From a virus: a stretch of 28,161 bases of DNA. Position numbers and translations under genes: made by a program. The stretch spans positions 1 through 28,161 of the IMG/VR virus record IMGVR_UViG_3300010883_000308. One strand, given 5' to 3'. Shown here piece after piece: positions 11,420 through 20,600 of this stretch (the stretch's first letter is position 1; each line of letters begins with the position of its first letter). The notes under the pieces are model-generated. The model was not told the origin of the DNA. It saw only the letters and a list, made by a program, of their open reading frames with translations, and did not search any database.

Positions 11420-12695
11420 ATGCTTTAAATATTTAGAAGATGACCATACAACGGAAGTCTTATTTGGTGGAGGAGCTGGGGGTTCAAAAACCTTTACTGG
11501 TTGCCTTTGGCAGATTACTCGTAGACTACAATATCCAAACACTAGAAGTGTCATAGGTAGGTCTAAACTAAAGAATTTAAAAAGCACAACCCTCAATACA
11601 TTTTGGGAGGTAGCTATCAATTATTGTGGATTAGTTCCGAATAGAGATTTTACATTTAACGCATCAGATAGTACAATAAAATTCTACAATGGTTCTGAAA
11701 TATACCTAAAGGATTTATTTTTATATCCATCAGATGCTGAGTTTACAAGTTTGGGAGGGCTAGAAATTACAGATTGTTTTGTAGATGAAAGTTCAGAAGT
11801 AACTGAGAAAGCAATAAATATTTTAAATTCTCGTATCAGATATAAACTAGATGAATATAATCTAATACCAAAAACTCTTTTGACTTGTAATCCATCAAAA
11901 GGATGGTTGTATACTCAATTCTATAAACCAGCCTTAACGAATAATTTACCCAGTCACAGAAAATTTATTAAATCCCTTGTTACAGATAATAAAGCAATAT
12001 CAAAACACTACATATCACAATTAGGGAAACTAGATAAGATAAGTAAGGAAAGGCTTTTATTTGGTAACTGGGAATACAACGATGATGATGCCCTACTATT
12101 TGATTATGATAGCTTACAAGATATGTTTACTAATGAATATGTAGAAGAAGGAACAAAAATTATTACTTGCGATGTCGCTAGATTTGGGGATGATAAGACT
12201 GTAATATGTTTATGGAATGGATTAAGGCTGGAAAAGATTTTAAGCTTTGATAAAACCAGCGTATTAGAAGTTGTTACAGAAATAAATACAATGTGCTTAA
12301 AATATGGAATACCAAACTCAAAAGTAGTAATTGATTCTGATGGTGTTGGTGGTGGTGTAAAAGATTACATATCTGGTAGTGTTGGATTTACAAATGGTGG
12401 GAAAGCTTTAAAAGGAGAAAATTACCAAAACCTTAAAACCCAATGTTATTACAAATTAGCAGAAGTCGTTAATGCTGGGGGATTATACATATCTGATACT
12501 AGATATAGGGATTCAATAATTAGTGAACTAGAGATAGTTAAAAGGGCAAAGGTCGATAAGGATAGTCAGAAGCTATCTATCGAAGGAAAGGATATACAAA
12601 AAACAAAGCTAGGTCATTCCCCAGATTATGCAGATGCTATTATGATGAGAATGTGGTTTCATATTAAAAAGAACTATGGAGAGTATGCGTTCTAG
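11379..12695 (+). CDS. terL: Terminase large subunit (packaging ATPase and nuclease)
   Basis: A 438-residue motor protein with both domains complete. ATPase: variant Walker A GGGAGGSKT (30-38), Walker B ITDCFVDESSE (130-140), and coupling motif TLLTCNPS (167-174). RNase H-like nuclease: CDVARFGDDKT (264-274), VVIDSDGVGGG (316-326), and GHSPDYADAIMMR (412-424), which together supply the metal-binding aspartates. The start is TTG at 11379, inside terS. No in-frame ATG lies upstream of the Walker A motif, and residues KITLFQKQIECFKYLEDDHT before it are needed for the family's N-terminus. The sigma-like gene starts 20 bases inside its 3' end. Confidence 0.95.
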   Translation: MKKHKITLFQKQIECFKYLEDDHTTEVLFGGGAGGSKTFTGCLWQITRRLQYPNTRSVIGRSKLKNLKSTTLNTFWEVAINYCGLVPNRDFTFNASDSTIKFYNGSEIYLKDLFLYPSDAEFTSLGGLEITDCFVDESSEVTEKAINILNSRIRYKLDEYNLIPKTLLTCNPSKGWLYTQFYKPALTNNLPSHRKFIKSLVTDNKAISKHYISQLGKLDKISKERLLFGNWEYNDDDALLFDYDSLQDMFTNEYVEEGTKIITCDVARFGDDKTVICLWNGLRLEKILSFDKTSVLEVVTEINTMCLKYGIPNSKVVIDSDGVGGGVKDYISGSVGFTNGGKALKGENYQNLKTQCYYKLAEVVNAGGLYISDTRYRDSIISELEIVKRAKVDKDSQKLSIEGKDIQKTKLGHSPDYADAIMMRMWFHIKKNYGEYAF

Positions 12696-13230
12696 GAAAT
12701 ACCATCCAATTGAGTATGTCTACAAGGACTACAATTATTATCTAGGTTTTGCAATAAAAAAAACTAAAGATAAATTTCTGTCTGAGGATTTGGTTCAAGA
12801 GGTGTTTCTCCAGCTACTTACAATGAACCATCACAAGCTACTTATCATTTTAGATGGTGGTAAAATTAAGACCTACATTTGTAAAATAATGATGGTCAAG
12901 TATTATTCTAATAAATCACAATTCCATAAGAAGTATGTCAGATATAATAATTTAAAAATACGACCAGTAAACAACGATTCTTTTATTGAAAAAATGATTA
13001 ATGAGCAAAGTGAATATCAAGATGGTATATTGGAAATGGAACATAAGATAAATCAATGTCTTAAAACGATGGATGTTTACGATGCAAAAGTCTTTAATCT
13101 ATATTATGAAACTGGTTTGTCGTTTAAAAAGTTAGAGAAGGAAACTGGAATAAGCCAAAGGTCGTTACGGAACACAATAACAAAAGTAAAAGAACAGATT
13201 AAAAACATATTAAATGAAGCTAAAAAGTAA
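12676..13230 (+). CDS. RNA polymerase sigma-70 family-like factor
   Basis: A 184-residue protein with two sigma regions. Residues 35-50 (LSEDLVQEVFLQLLTM) match sigma region 2.2 (DLVQEVF), the contact to core polymerase. Residues about 125-178 (INQCLKTMDVYDAKVFNLYY, then FKKLEKETGISQRSLRNTIT and KVKEQIKNIL) form region 4 with its HTH (150-170). Region 2.3/2.4 is compressed and the basic stretch is unusual (KKYVRYNNLKIRPVNN). Most likely it redirects host RNA polymerase to late phage promoters. It overlaps terL by 20 bases and the zinc-ribbon gene by 17. An alternative start is ATG at 12685. Confidence 0.75.
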   Translation: MESMRSRKYHPIEYVYKDYNYYLGFAIKKTKDKFLSEDLVQEVFLQLLTMNHHKLLIILDGGKIKTYICKIMMVKYYSNKSQFHKKYVRYNNLKIRPVNNDSFIEKMINEQSEYQDGILEMEHKINQCLKTMDVYDAKVFNLYYETGLSFKKLEKETGISQRSLRNTITKVKEQIKNILNEAKK

Positions 13231-13618
13231 CCTAAAGGTAGTTCAGCAAAGAATAGCTATCTGTGAATCATGTAATCATTTCAGAAAAAGAAGCAGAACT
13301 TGTGGAACTCCTATTGTGGGAAATAAGGTGGGTAACAAGAGAACATGTGGTTGTTTTATGGATGTTAAAACAAAGCTATCATTTAGCACTTGTCCTCTTG
13401 ACAAATGGGGAGATTTACAAGTTTCTAAAAATGATTATCTGGAAATGAAAAGATTATTACTTGAGGTAAAAAATACGATAAACCCAGAACAGAAAACCAC
13501 GATGTATGAATTATTGAATAAATATACTGGAGGTTCTGAAAAGTCTAATAATTGTGTTCCTTGTTTAAAAGGCTCTTTAAAAGAAATTGAGCATATAGTT
13601 TCAGAATATGAAAAGTAG
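13214..13618 (+). CDS. Zinc-ribbon-like protein with helical C-terminus
   Basis: A 134-residue protein. The N-terminal half has a regular Cys set: CESCNHFRKRSRTCG ... KRTCGCFMDVKTKLSFSTCPLDKWGD. That is two or more CxxC-like knuckles followed by CPLDKW, a pattern common in small Bacteroidota-phage proteins next to structural genes. The C-terminal half is helical and acidic (DYLEMKRLLLEVKN, then KEIEHIVSEYEK), with another Cys pair in NNCVPCLKGSL. It may bind nucleic acid. It is the last gene of the early/middle block; about 40 bases separate it from the tail genes. Function unknown; zinc binding is likely. Confidence 0.72.
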   Translation: MKLKSNLKVVQQRIAICESCNHFRKRSRTCGTPIVGNKVGNKRTCGCFMDVKTKLSFSTCPLDKWGDLQVSKNDYLEMKRLLLEVKNTINPEQKTTMYELLNKYTGGSEKSNNCVPCLKGSLKEIEHIVSEYEK

Positions 13619-13658
13619 CGAAAGCGAAGTTTTAAAAAATAACCTTTAAATTTATAGA

Positions 13659-14231
13659 ATGAAGACAAGCATAACACTTTCGATACCAACAGAATGGAGC
13701 GAGGTATCAACTAAAAAATATTGCGACTATATTAAATCGACATCAGATGATGATACGAGTGAGGAAAATATAGAGAAGATTCTGCAACACTTTTGCAATT
13801 TAAAACCTAATGTAGTCAAATATTTAAAAGTCAAAGACCTAGAGCGTATTCATAATTCATTAGCAATATTAATGAACAAGCCACTCAATAATGATATTAT
13901 CCATAAGATAGATATTGGTGGAGTAAAATACGGATTTCATCCAAATTTAGATGAGTTGACAATGGGGGAGTTTGTAGATTTAGACACTCATTCTAAGAAT
14001 AAGAATTTAAGCAAAATGATGGGAGTGTTATACCGACCAATCGTAAAAGAAGAGGGAAACAATTATTCCATAGAGCCGTACTCATTTGATGTACATGGTC
14101 AAAACTATAAATTACTTGAAAAACTTAGTGTGAATATCGTTAATCCGATAGCAGTTTTTTTTTGGAATTTAGGAAACAACTTATTAGTCGGTTCCCTAGC
14201 ATCTTTGGAAGCAAAGGAACAAAAGGAGTAG
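13659..14231 (+). CDS. Tail assembly chaperone (gpG-like, frame 0 product)
   Basis: A 190-residue protein that begins the tail module. Position, size and the presence of a second frame downstream with a slippery T run fit the tail assembly chaperones (lambda gpG/gpGT, established), which coat the tape measure before tube assembly. Residues about 6-130 (PTEWSEVSTKKYCDYIKS, ENIEKILQHFCNLK, LDELTMGEFVDLDTHSKN) match chaperones of Bacteroidota siphophages. The frame-0 end after the T run is LGNNLLVGSLASLEAKEQKE. The tape measure itself lies 7.6 kb downstream, unlike in lambda. Confidence 0.72.
   Translation: MKTSITLSIPTEWSEVSTKKYCDYIKSTSDDDTSEENIEKILQHFCNLKPNVVKYLKVKDLERIHNSLAILMNKPLNNDIIHKIDIGGVKYGFHPNLDELTMGEFVDLDTHSKNKNLSKMMGVLYRPIVKEEGNNYSIEPYSFDVHGQNYKLLEKLSVNIVNPIAVFFWNLGNNLLVGSLASLEAKEQKE
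14155..14163 (+). promoter_or_regulatory. Probable -1 programmed frameshift site (T9 run)
   Basis: Nine T in a row, read in frame as GTT TTT TTT TGG. A -1 slip on T-TTT-TTT (14156-14162) makes the next codon TTG at 14162 and joins the chaperone frame to the 14162-14416 frame. No strong stimulatory stem is evident within about 30 bases downstream. A homopolymer sequencing error is the alternative, but the gene order fits the conserved gpG/gpGT frameshift. Confidence 0.7.
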
Positions 14232-14416
14232 CATCTGAATACGGCTGGTTTGCGATACTTAATACTTTAGCTGGTGGTAACATATTAAATGTAGAAAAGG
14301 TCGCAGCATTAGAGCTAAATTTATGCTTAATGAAGCTATCTCTTGACACAGATGTCGCAGTAGAAAAAAACTTAGAATCAAAAAAGCAACAAGTACAAAA
14401 TAAAGCGAGAAGATGA
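14162..14416 (+). CDS. Tail assembly chaperone T-domain (made by -1 frameshift as gpGT-like fusion)
   Basis: An 84-residue frame in -1 relative to the previous gene, overlapping its last 70 bases. Translated after a slip at the T run it would extend the chaperone to about 252 residues (join 13659-14162 and 14162-14416). The content (VASEYGWFAILNTLAGGNIL, NVEKVAALELNLCLMKLSLD, VEKNLESKKQQVQNKARR) has the YGWxxxxxxLAGG and 'L..CL..L' helices typical of the T part that recruits the tape measure protein, followed by a basic tail. Independent translation from TTG at 14162 is possible but less likely because the frame lacks its own start signal. Confidence 0.68.
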   Translation: MEFRKQLISRFPSIFGSKGTKGVASEYGWFAILNTLAGGNILNVEKVAALELNLCLMKLSLDTDVAVEKNLESKKQQVQNKARR

Positions 14417-15615
14417 TAACATACAATACAGTAATCCAATATTTTGAAACTATTTGTAATAGCCATCAACAGATACAATCTTTTACATACGGAGAGATTA
14501 GTTTGATGGATGATGATAAGTTTAATTTATACCCAGCTTTGCACTTAACACCAACGGCAACATCTATCTCAGACCAGACTATTGTATATGGGTTTGAAGT
14601 AGTTATATTTGATAGATATAATAGTGAAAATAACAAGATGGTAAATGAGGCAATTTGTTTATCAGATTCATTGCTTATACTCCAAGACTTATGTAAGGAA
14701 TTGACAGATGGTAGGTATTTTATAAATGAAGACACTTTAATAAGTTTGGATTTGCCTATTTCAGCTACTCCATTTATAGATACTAAGCCAGATGTATGTT
14801 CTGGTTGGAGTACATCATTTAGCATATCAACACCAAATGAAGCATCAGCTTGTTTGATTCCGTACTTCAATCCAGAAAAACAAAATGCATTAACTTATAC
14901 ACTTCCAGATTCTGTTCCAACAGAACTCGCATGGTATTCAAGGGAAAGAATACACACATTCACAACTTTTACTGGACAAGAAATAAACCAACTTTCAGCC
15001 GTTGTTGATACAATATCTGGAAGCGATGTATTGACAATGAATGGTTCTAGTGCTACATGGTCGCCAAACAAAAACGCATTTAAGATGTATGACGCATCAA
15101 TCACAAATCAAATGAATTTGCAGCATCCTTTGACAACTCAAACAGATGCAACTTTCTTTGTAAGGATAAAAGACTTTTCAAGATATTCACCTATTACTTT
15201 AGAAAATTCAATTTGTTATGTTGGAGATTTAGTTGGTTTTGATGGTTTTGAAGTGTATATTTCATCAAGTGGAACACTAAGATTGTTAAATTATAATGGA
15301 TTTACCACAATCACTTCAGACTTTCCGATTTGTCCAAGCAATGGAAATAGTCATGATACGGCACACAGAAGGCTTGAATCATTTACATTCTGCATTCAAT
15401 TAACCACAACAGAAATCACATTGTGGTGGGGAAGTACAATATTACAAAAAGCAACTATTTCAACATCTTTTGATTTCACAAATAAACACTTTGGAATTGG
15501 AAATCCAGCCATTGCAAAAACATCTGATTTCTATCTTCAAGAATATATTTATTCACCAACTTCAATGAATGTTTCAGATATTGAATCAACAATGGAGTGG
15601 CTAAATTACAGATAG
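14413..15615 (+). CDS. Tail-terminator-like protein with LamG-like C-terminal domain
   Basis: A 400-residue protein that seems a fusion. Residues 1 to about 135 (MITYNTVIQYFETICNSHQQ, LYPALHLTP, YGFEVVIFDRYNSENNKMVN, CLSDSLLILQDLCKEL) resemble the small tail terminator/completion proteins that cap the tube. Their usual length is near 130, and a gp10-like gene follows as in many siphophages. Residues about 145-400 are beta-rich (ATFFVRIKDFSRYSPITLEN, GFEVYISSSGTLRLLNYNGF, TTTEITLWWGSTILQKATIS, then the end DIESTMEWLNYR), typical of LamG/concanavalin-like jelly rolls. The C-terminal part probably decorates the tail and may bind glycans. The domain call is by pattern only. The start overlaps the upstream stop (ATGA). 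Confidence 0.6.
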   Translation: MITYNTVIQYFETICNSHQQIQSFTYGEISLMDDDKFNLYPALHLTPTATSISDQTIVYGFEVVIFDRYNSENNKMVNEAICLSDSLLILQDLCKELTDGRYFINEDTLISLDLPISATPFIDTKPDVCSGWSTSFSISTPNEASACLIPYFNPEKQNALTYTLPDSVPTELAWYSRERIHTFTTFTGQEINQLSAVVDTISGSDVLTMNGSSATWSPNKNAFKMYDASITNQMNLQHPLTTQTDATFFVRIKDFSRYSPITLENSICYVGDLVGFDGFEVYISSSGTLRLLNYNGFTTITSDFPICPSNGNSHDTAHRRLESFTFCIQLTTTEITLWWGSTILQKATISTSFDFTNKHFGIGNPAIAKTSDFYLQEYIYSPTSMNVSDIESTMEWLNYR

Positions 15616-16182
15616 ATGAGTATAAAAAATACGATAGATAGTCTAGGAGAAAACATCGTTAGATTAGCTAGAATAAATTTAGGTGCATCTAAATCTGTTG
15701 ATGGAAAAAAGAGGGTAACAAATTCTACTGGAGATTTATCAGCTTCATTAGATTATAAAGTATTACAAAAGCGAAATGATAAAGGGCAATGGATTAGTGG
15801 ATTTTATTTAGAAATAACAAGTACAGAAGATTATGCTTCTTTTATTGAGCAAGGGGTAAAAGGTTCTGAAAGCACTAAGCCATCAGCAAAAGATTCTCCT
15901 TTTAAATTTAAAGGACAAAATGTAGCTAGAGGTGTGATGGCTAAATGGATAAAGGACAAGCCTATTAGACCACAAAAAAAGGGAGGTGGATTTGTAAAGA
16001 AAACACCATCAACAATGAATAACCTTGCATTCCTTTTAGGTAGAGCAGTAGCGACAAAAGGGATAGGAGCTAGAAACTATGTAAAGGATGCAACGGAGAT
16101 GGCTCTGACTAATGGATTTGCTGGGGAGATAGCAAAGGAAATATATATCGACTACATCAAGAAAACTTTAAAGACTAAATAA
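15616..16182 (+). CDS. HK97 gp10-like head-tail/tail completion protein
   Basis: A 188-residue protein with a layout like the HK97 gp10 family: an N-terminal helix (IDSLGENIVRLARINLG), a strand-rich part (GDLSASLDYKVLQKRND, then ISGFYLEI), the recognisable YASFIEQGVKGSE (the 'Y..F.E.G' core) and the basic stretch IRPQKKGGGFVKKTPSTMNN. It ends with ARNYVKDATEMA, the usual 'aR.fl..A' motif. It starts right after the previous stop. It is likely to be a neck or tail-joining protein. Confidence 0.6.
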   Translation: MSIKNTIDSLGENIVRLARINLGASKSVDGKKRVTNSTGDLSASLDYKVLQKRNDKGQWISGFYLEITSTEDYASFIEQGVKGSESTKPSAKDSPFKFKGQNVARGVMAKWIKDKPIRPQKKGGGFVKKTPSTMNNLAFLLGRAVATKGIGARNYVKDATEMALTNGFAGEIAKEIYIDYIKKTLKTK

Positions 16183-17663
16183 TGGCACTTACAATTGTAA
16201 TAAACGACACAAACTTCAATATATCAACTGGACAGAATATTGCCTATGTTACCACGAATACATCTGGTGTAGGTGTGTACAATTTTAGGTACTTGATGGA
16301 ACTAACTTACAAGATAGATGGTAGTGCAACACCTAAGACAATATCGTTCACTCAGCAACAGAATCAAACTGGTCAAGCAGTATTTAATCTGTCTGAAATA
16401 TACAAGTCAATCGTTACTCCACAAATTACTCCAGCTTTAGATTCAGATGCACCAACAACAACAACGGCATCACAAAAAGGTAATATTCACACATTACCAA
16501 ATATGAGTGGAGGAGTACAAAAAGCGTATTCAATTGGATTACTAACTGATGCAAATGGATATGAAGCGTTCAGAGGAGTTGCTAATGTAATGACCATAAA
16601 ATTTTATGAGTTTTATTCTACGACTGCAACTGGCATTCCAGAAAAGCAAACTTCTGGGACTGGAACAGATGCTAGAACAATTTTCATGTTCTGGGGGAGA
16701 GGTCAAGAAGATGAAGGTGTTATAGTGGATTTTGAAAAATACAAACTTGATGGTGATACAAAACAATTGCTTTCTTCAAATTACCAATACAGAACAGATG
16801 GTACCAAGGGAACAAGATTCACAACTGAAATTAGTGTAGATGAATATCATACCATTGCTTTCTTGAATAGAAATGCAATCAATGTAAATGCAGAACCATA
16901 CAGAATCCATGTTTATTTTTATAATTCAAGTGGTTCACAAATTGGTGATTTGAGAATGAACAATACAACTACATCTGGTGGACAATATAGTGCAACGGCA
17001 GCATCAAATACAAATGAATCATTCTATCTTTATGCTGGTGTTGGATTGGCAAATCTTTCAAAAATAGATGTAACTCAAGCTGCGTACGGTGGTGATGTTC
17101 CAGTTGCTGGGTTTATTGGTACAGATGAAATTTCTTATTATGCAGTTTATATTGAAACATCTGCATCAGTCAAGAAATCTGAAAGATATGATTTTAAAAT
17201 TATTACATATTGTCCTAAGTATGACCAATCAAGACTTACATATATGAATAGATTTGGTGCTTGGGAGTACATCACTTTAAATAAAGAAAGGACAGATGAG
17301 CTAAAGATAAAACGAGAAACAATTACTAAGCCTATAATAAATCAAGCGACTGGATTAACCAGCTATTCAACTGCTCAAATAAATGCAGCCTATCCATTAG
17401 ATGTAGCAAAACAAGGAATAATGAATACAAGCATTTCTCCAAAAATAACTACAAAAATGTTTACTGATAACCTAACAGAAGATAAGATTGAACAGATTAA
17501 AGACTTGATGATGTCGCCTCAAATTCATTTATTAGATGGGGATAATGCTAAAGCTTTAATACTAGAAAACTCATCAATGAAATTAAAAAGGGAAAAGAAT
17601 TTAGGACTGTACAAATATGAGTTAAATTTCAGCTTTGCAAATCCTAAATATAGAACTACATAG
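16182..17663 (+). CDS. Tail protein, probably distal tail or baseplate component
   Basis: A 493-residue beta-rich protein. Recognisable from Bacteroidota siphophages is the segment RYDFKIITYCPKYDQSRLTY, then MNRFGAWEYITLNKER and LKIKRETITKP, followed by the late region MFTDNLTEDKIEQIKDLMMS, PQIHLLDGD and YKYELNFSFANPKYRTT. The N-terminal half has repeated Thr/Ser/Gly-rich strands typical of fibrous or jelly-roll tail parts. Its start overlaps the gp10-like stop (TAATG), and its stop abuts the next start. I infer a structural role at the tail tip, with the 1318-residue protein that follows. Confidence 0.65.
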   Translation: MALTIVINDTNFNISTGQNIAYVTTNTSGVGVYNFRYLMELTYKIDGSATPKTISFTQQQNQTGQAVFNLSEIYKSIVTPQITPALDSDAPTTTTASQKGNIHTLPNMSGGVQKAYSIGLLTDANGYEAFRGVANVMTIKFYEFYSTTATGIPEKQTSGTGTDARTIFMFWGRGQEDEGVIVDFEKYKLDGDTKQLLSSNYQYRTDGTKGTRFTTEISVDEYHTIAFLNRNAINVNAEPYRIHVYFYNSSGSQIGDLRMNNTTTSGGQYSATAASNTNESFYLYAGVGLANLSKIDVTQAAYGGDVPVAGFIGTDEISYYAVYIETSASVKKSERYDFKIITYCPKYDQSRLTYMNRFGAWEYITLNKERTDELKIKRETITKPIINQATGLTSYSTAQINAAYPLDVAKQGIMNTSISPKITTKMFTDNLTEDKIEQIKDLMMSPQIHLLDGDNAKALILENSSMKLKREKNLGLYKYELNFSFANPKYRTT

Positions 17664-20600
17664 ATGGCTACACAGATAAGAGTTGAAACACAAGATGCTT
17701 CCAGAATAGTTTATTTAGACTTATCTGAGAGCCAACCAATGACTGCGAACTATCAGTTTAAAGACATTCAAGATTTTAAAAATAACAAGGGGAATCACAC
17801 ATTTAATTTCCGTATTCCTTCAACACCAAATAATGATTTATTTTTTGGAGATTATTTTGAAGTAACTCAATTTGGGAATTACAATCCTAAAATTAAAGTA
17901 GGAGCAACTATCTCAAAAGATACACTTGATGTATTTGAGGGCTATCTACAACTGACTAATGTATTTGTTTCAAACGATGTAACACATCATTACGAGTGTG
18001 TAGTGTTTAGTTCTGTCGCTACACTTGGACAAGTTCTACAAGGAAAGTATCTTGCAGAATTTGACTGGACTGCATACGAACATCCAATGACATTAGCAAA
18101 TGTTGTAAATTCAATGGATAGAGCAGTAACTCCATTATTAGGTGGGGATATTGTGTATTCAATGTATGACTATACTGGGGGAATGTTTGGTGGTAATTCA
18201 ACTGGTTCAATGAATGATGGTGATACTCCATTTGCAGCTTTAAATTTAAGACCACAAATTAGACTAAATAAGGTATTCAATCAAATATTGATAGAATCTG
18301 GTTTCACTTATGAGTCTGCATTTATAGATACAGAACTTAATGATTTGTATATGGATATGAACTCTGGAAATGATAGTTGTTTCACAGATACAAATATTCA
18401 GAATTATAATGTAAATATTGGAGCTGATACAACTCAGTCATTTTTGGCAACAAATGGATTCCATACAATAATATATAATAATTCATCTGGTAATAATTAC
18501 ACAAACTCATCTGGTAATTATAATGAAACGACTGGATTATATTCCCCTTCAAATTTATGGACAAATTCTTTATTAAATTTTAATGTAGATTTGACATCTC
18601 CAGCAACACTTGATACAACTTTAGCAGTAATTATTTTGTATAATGTTACTGATGATGAAATAGCAATAAATGGATGGCCTTTAGATATTGTACAATCTTC
18701 TGGATTTAATTTTACTTATAGTGCATCGCTTGTAGATTATCCTATTGATGCCACAAAAGAATATGAAGTTAGAATCTTAATTAGTAATTCAACAGATGAA
18801 ACTGAAACTTTAAATATTCAAGCTGGAAACATAGATTTTCAACCTAATCCACAAGGATATTCTATTGATGTCTTTGGAATGACTACTCCAGAAACAGTCG
18901 CATTAGTATTTGAGCCATCAAAGAACTTTGCAAAAGTGAAAGCCTTAGATTTCATTACCTCAATTGCATCTAAATTTAACTTAGTAATTATACCAGATGA
19001 AATAACACCTACTCACTTAATAATACTACCATACAAGGATTGGATAGATGGTGGAAATGAATTAGACTGGACTGAAAAACTAGATGTTTCAAAAGATGTC
19101 CAGCTTAAACCGACAGTTGATTTACAAGCTAAATCATTAATATTTTCAGATGATAAATCTGTTGATTTTATGAACGCTTTATTTGAGCAACAATCTGGAA
19201 AAGTATATGGTTCACAATATGTAGACAATACAGATAATGATTTTGGAAAAGACAAAGAAGAAATTAAAACTATTTTCAAACCTACAATAACAAGCTATAT
19301 TGACCAAACTGGAATTAGGTCATGTATATGTACTGATGCAGATGGTAAAAATGAGAATGCAATTAGGTTGTCTTATTATTGTGGATATGAAGGTTCAGAT
19401 GTATCTGGTGAATCAATTTTTTTATCTCAAACTTTTACTGGAACAACCTTAACACAAGAATTAAATAAATTCTCAATATTCCAAAACTATGAAGATACTG
19501 TTGTAACACCATCTACAAAATGCCTTACTTTTATGGGTGAATCAACTGGGGCATTAGGTTATCCAGTTCCATTGAATGGTGCATACTTTGTTTATTGGAG
19601 AAGATTCATGGAGGAAACTTATTCTAGGGAATCAAGGATATTATCTGGTACATTTTTCCTTACTGCATTAGATATTCAGACAATGAATTTTAATGATATT
19701 GTATTTGTAAAAAATGAGTATTTCAGAATCAATAAAATAAGCAGTTATCCACTTGTAGGTTCTGGAAGTTGTAAAGTGGAACTAATAAAAGTACAGAGAG
19801 TAAATGTAATTGATGCAGTAGGATTAGAGTGCTTTGTTGAGCCTACAACAATAGGTGCTGATGGAATTGTAAACTTTGTAAATACTTCAAGTGGTTTAGG
19901 TGTTACACCTTCACAAGCTTGTTGTGAAGCTTTTGGATATACATTTATTTCTCCACATTGTATGAGTATAACAACAAATCCAAATAATCCAGATGAAGAT
20001 ATGCCAAATCCAAATCATGGATTTAGTTTTAATAAAGGCTCAAACAATTCAAATTCTGGTTTTGGGAATATAACTATTGGAAATAATAATTTATCAACTG
20101 GCTTTAACTTTATAAAAGGAAACCAAAACTTAGTAGAAACTTCATCTGATTATTCAACTATAAATGGGAATTATAATTCTATTAGAGCTAGGGTAACGAG
20201 TAGTGAAATATTAGGTGATAAAAATATATACAAACCATATTCGTTGAATTGGACTGGTGGAGTTTATTCAGTATATGCAAGTCAATCTTTTGAGAACAAT
20301 TCAATTACTGGGGATTATGCAATTTCATTAGCGAATGGCGATACTTTTATTTATGGAGGGGAAGACACCTTATACAATAAAGTCGGAAGGAGTGGCTCTG
20401 GTCATTTTGTAAAAAACGCATGGAGTGATGATGAAGAATTAATTTACATAGGTCAGAATGGAATGTACACTCCCAGTACAGATTTTTTAGCAACACAAGC
20501 GACAAACTACTTTAGACTTGAATACCCATCAATGATTTCTTTTGAAATAAATGTTGTGGGGCATGATAGAGGAACTACCTCAACAAGAAGCCAAGAATAT

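Noticed and set aside
13263-13448. 61-residue + strand frame inside the zinc-ribbon gene
   Set aside because: It lies wholly within a supported gene in another frame and has no start context or recognisable content.
14162-14164. Independent TTG start for the 84-residue frame
   Set aside because: The slippery T9 run and T-domain content fit translation by -1 frameshift from the chaperone gene.
14466-15104. Minus-strand open frames such as 14466-14870 and 14895-15104
   Set aside because: All minus-strand frames are antisense to well-supported + genes and show no motif; AT-rich coding DNA often leaves such frames open.
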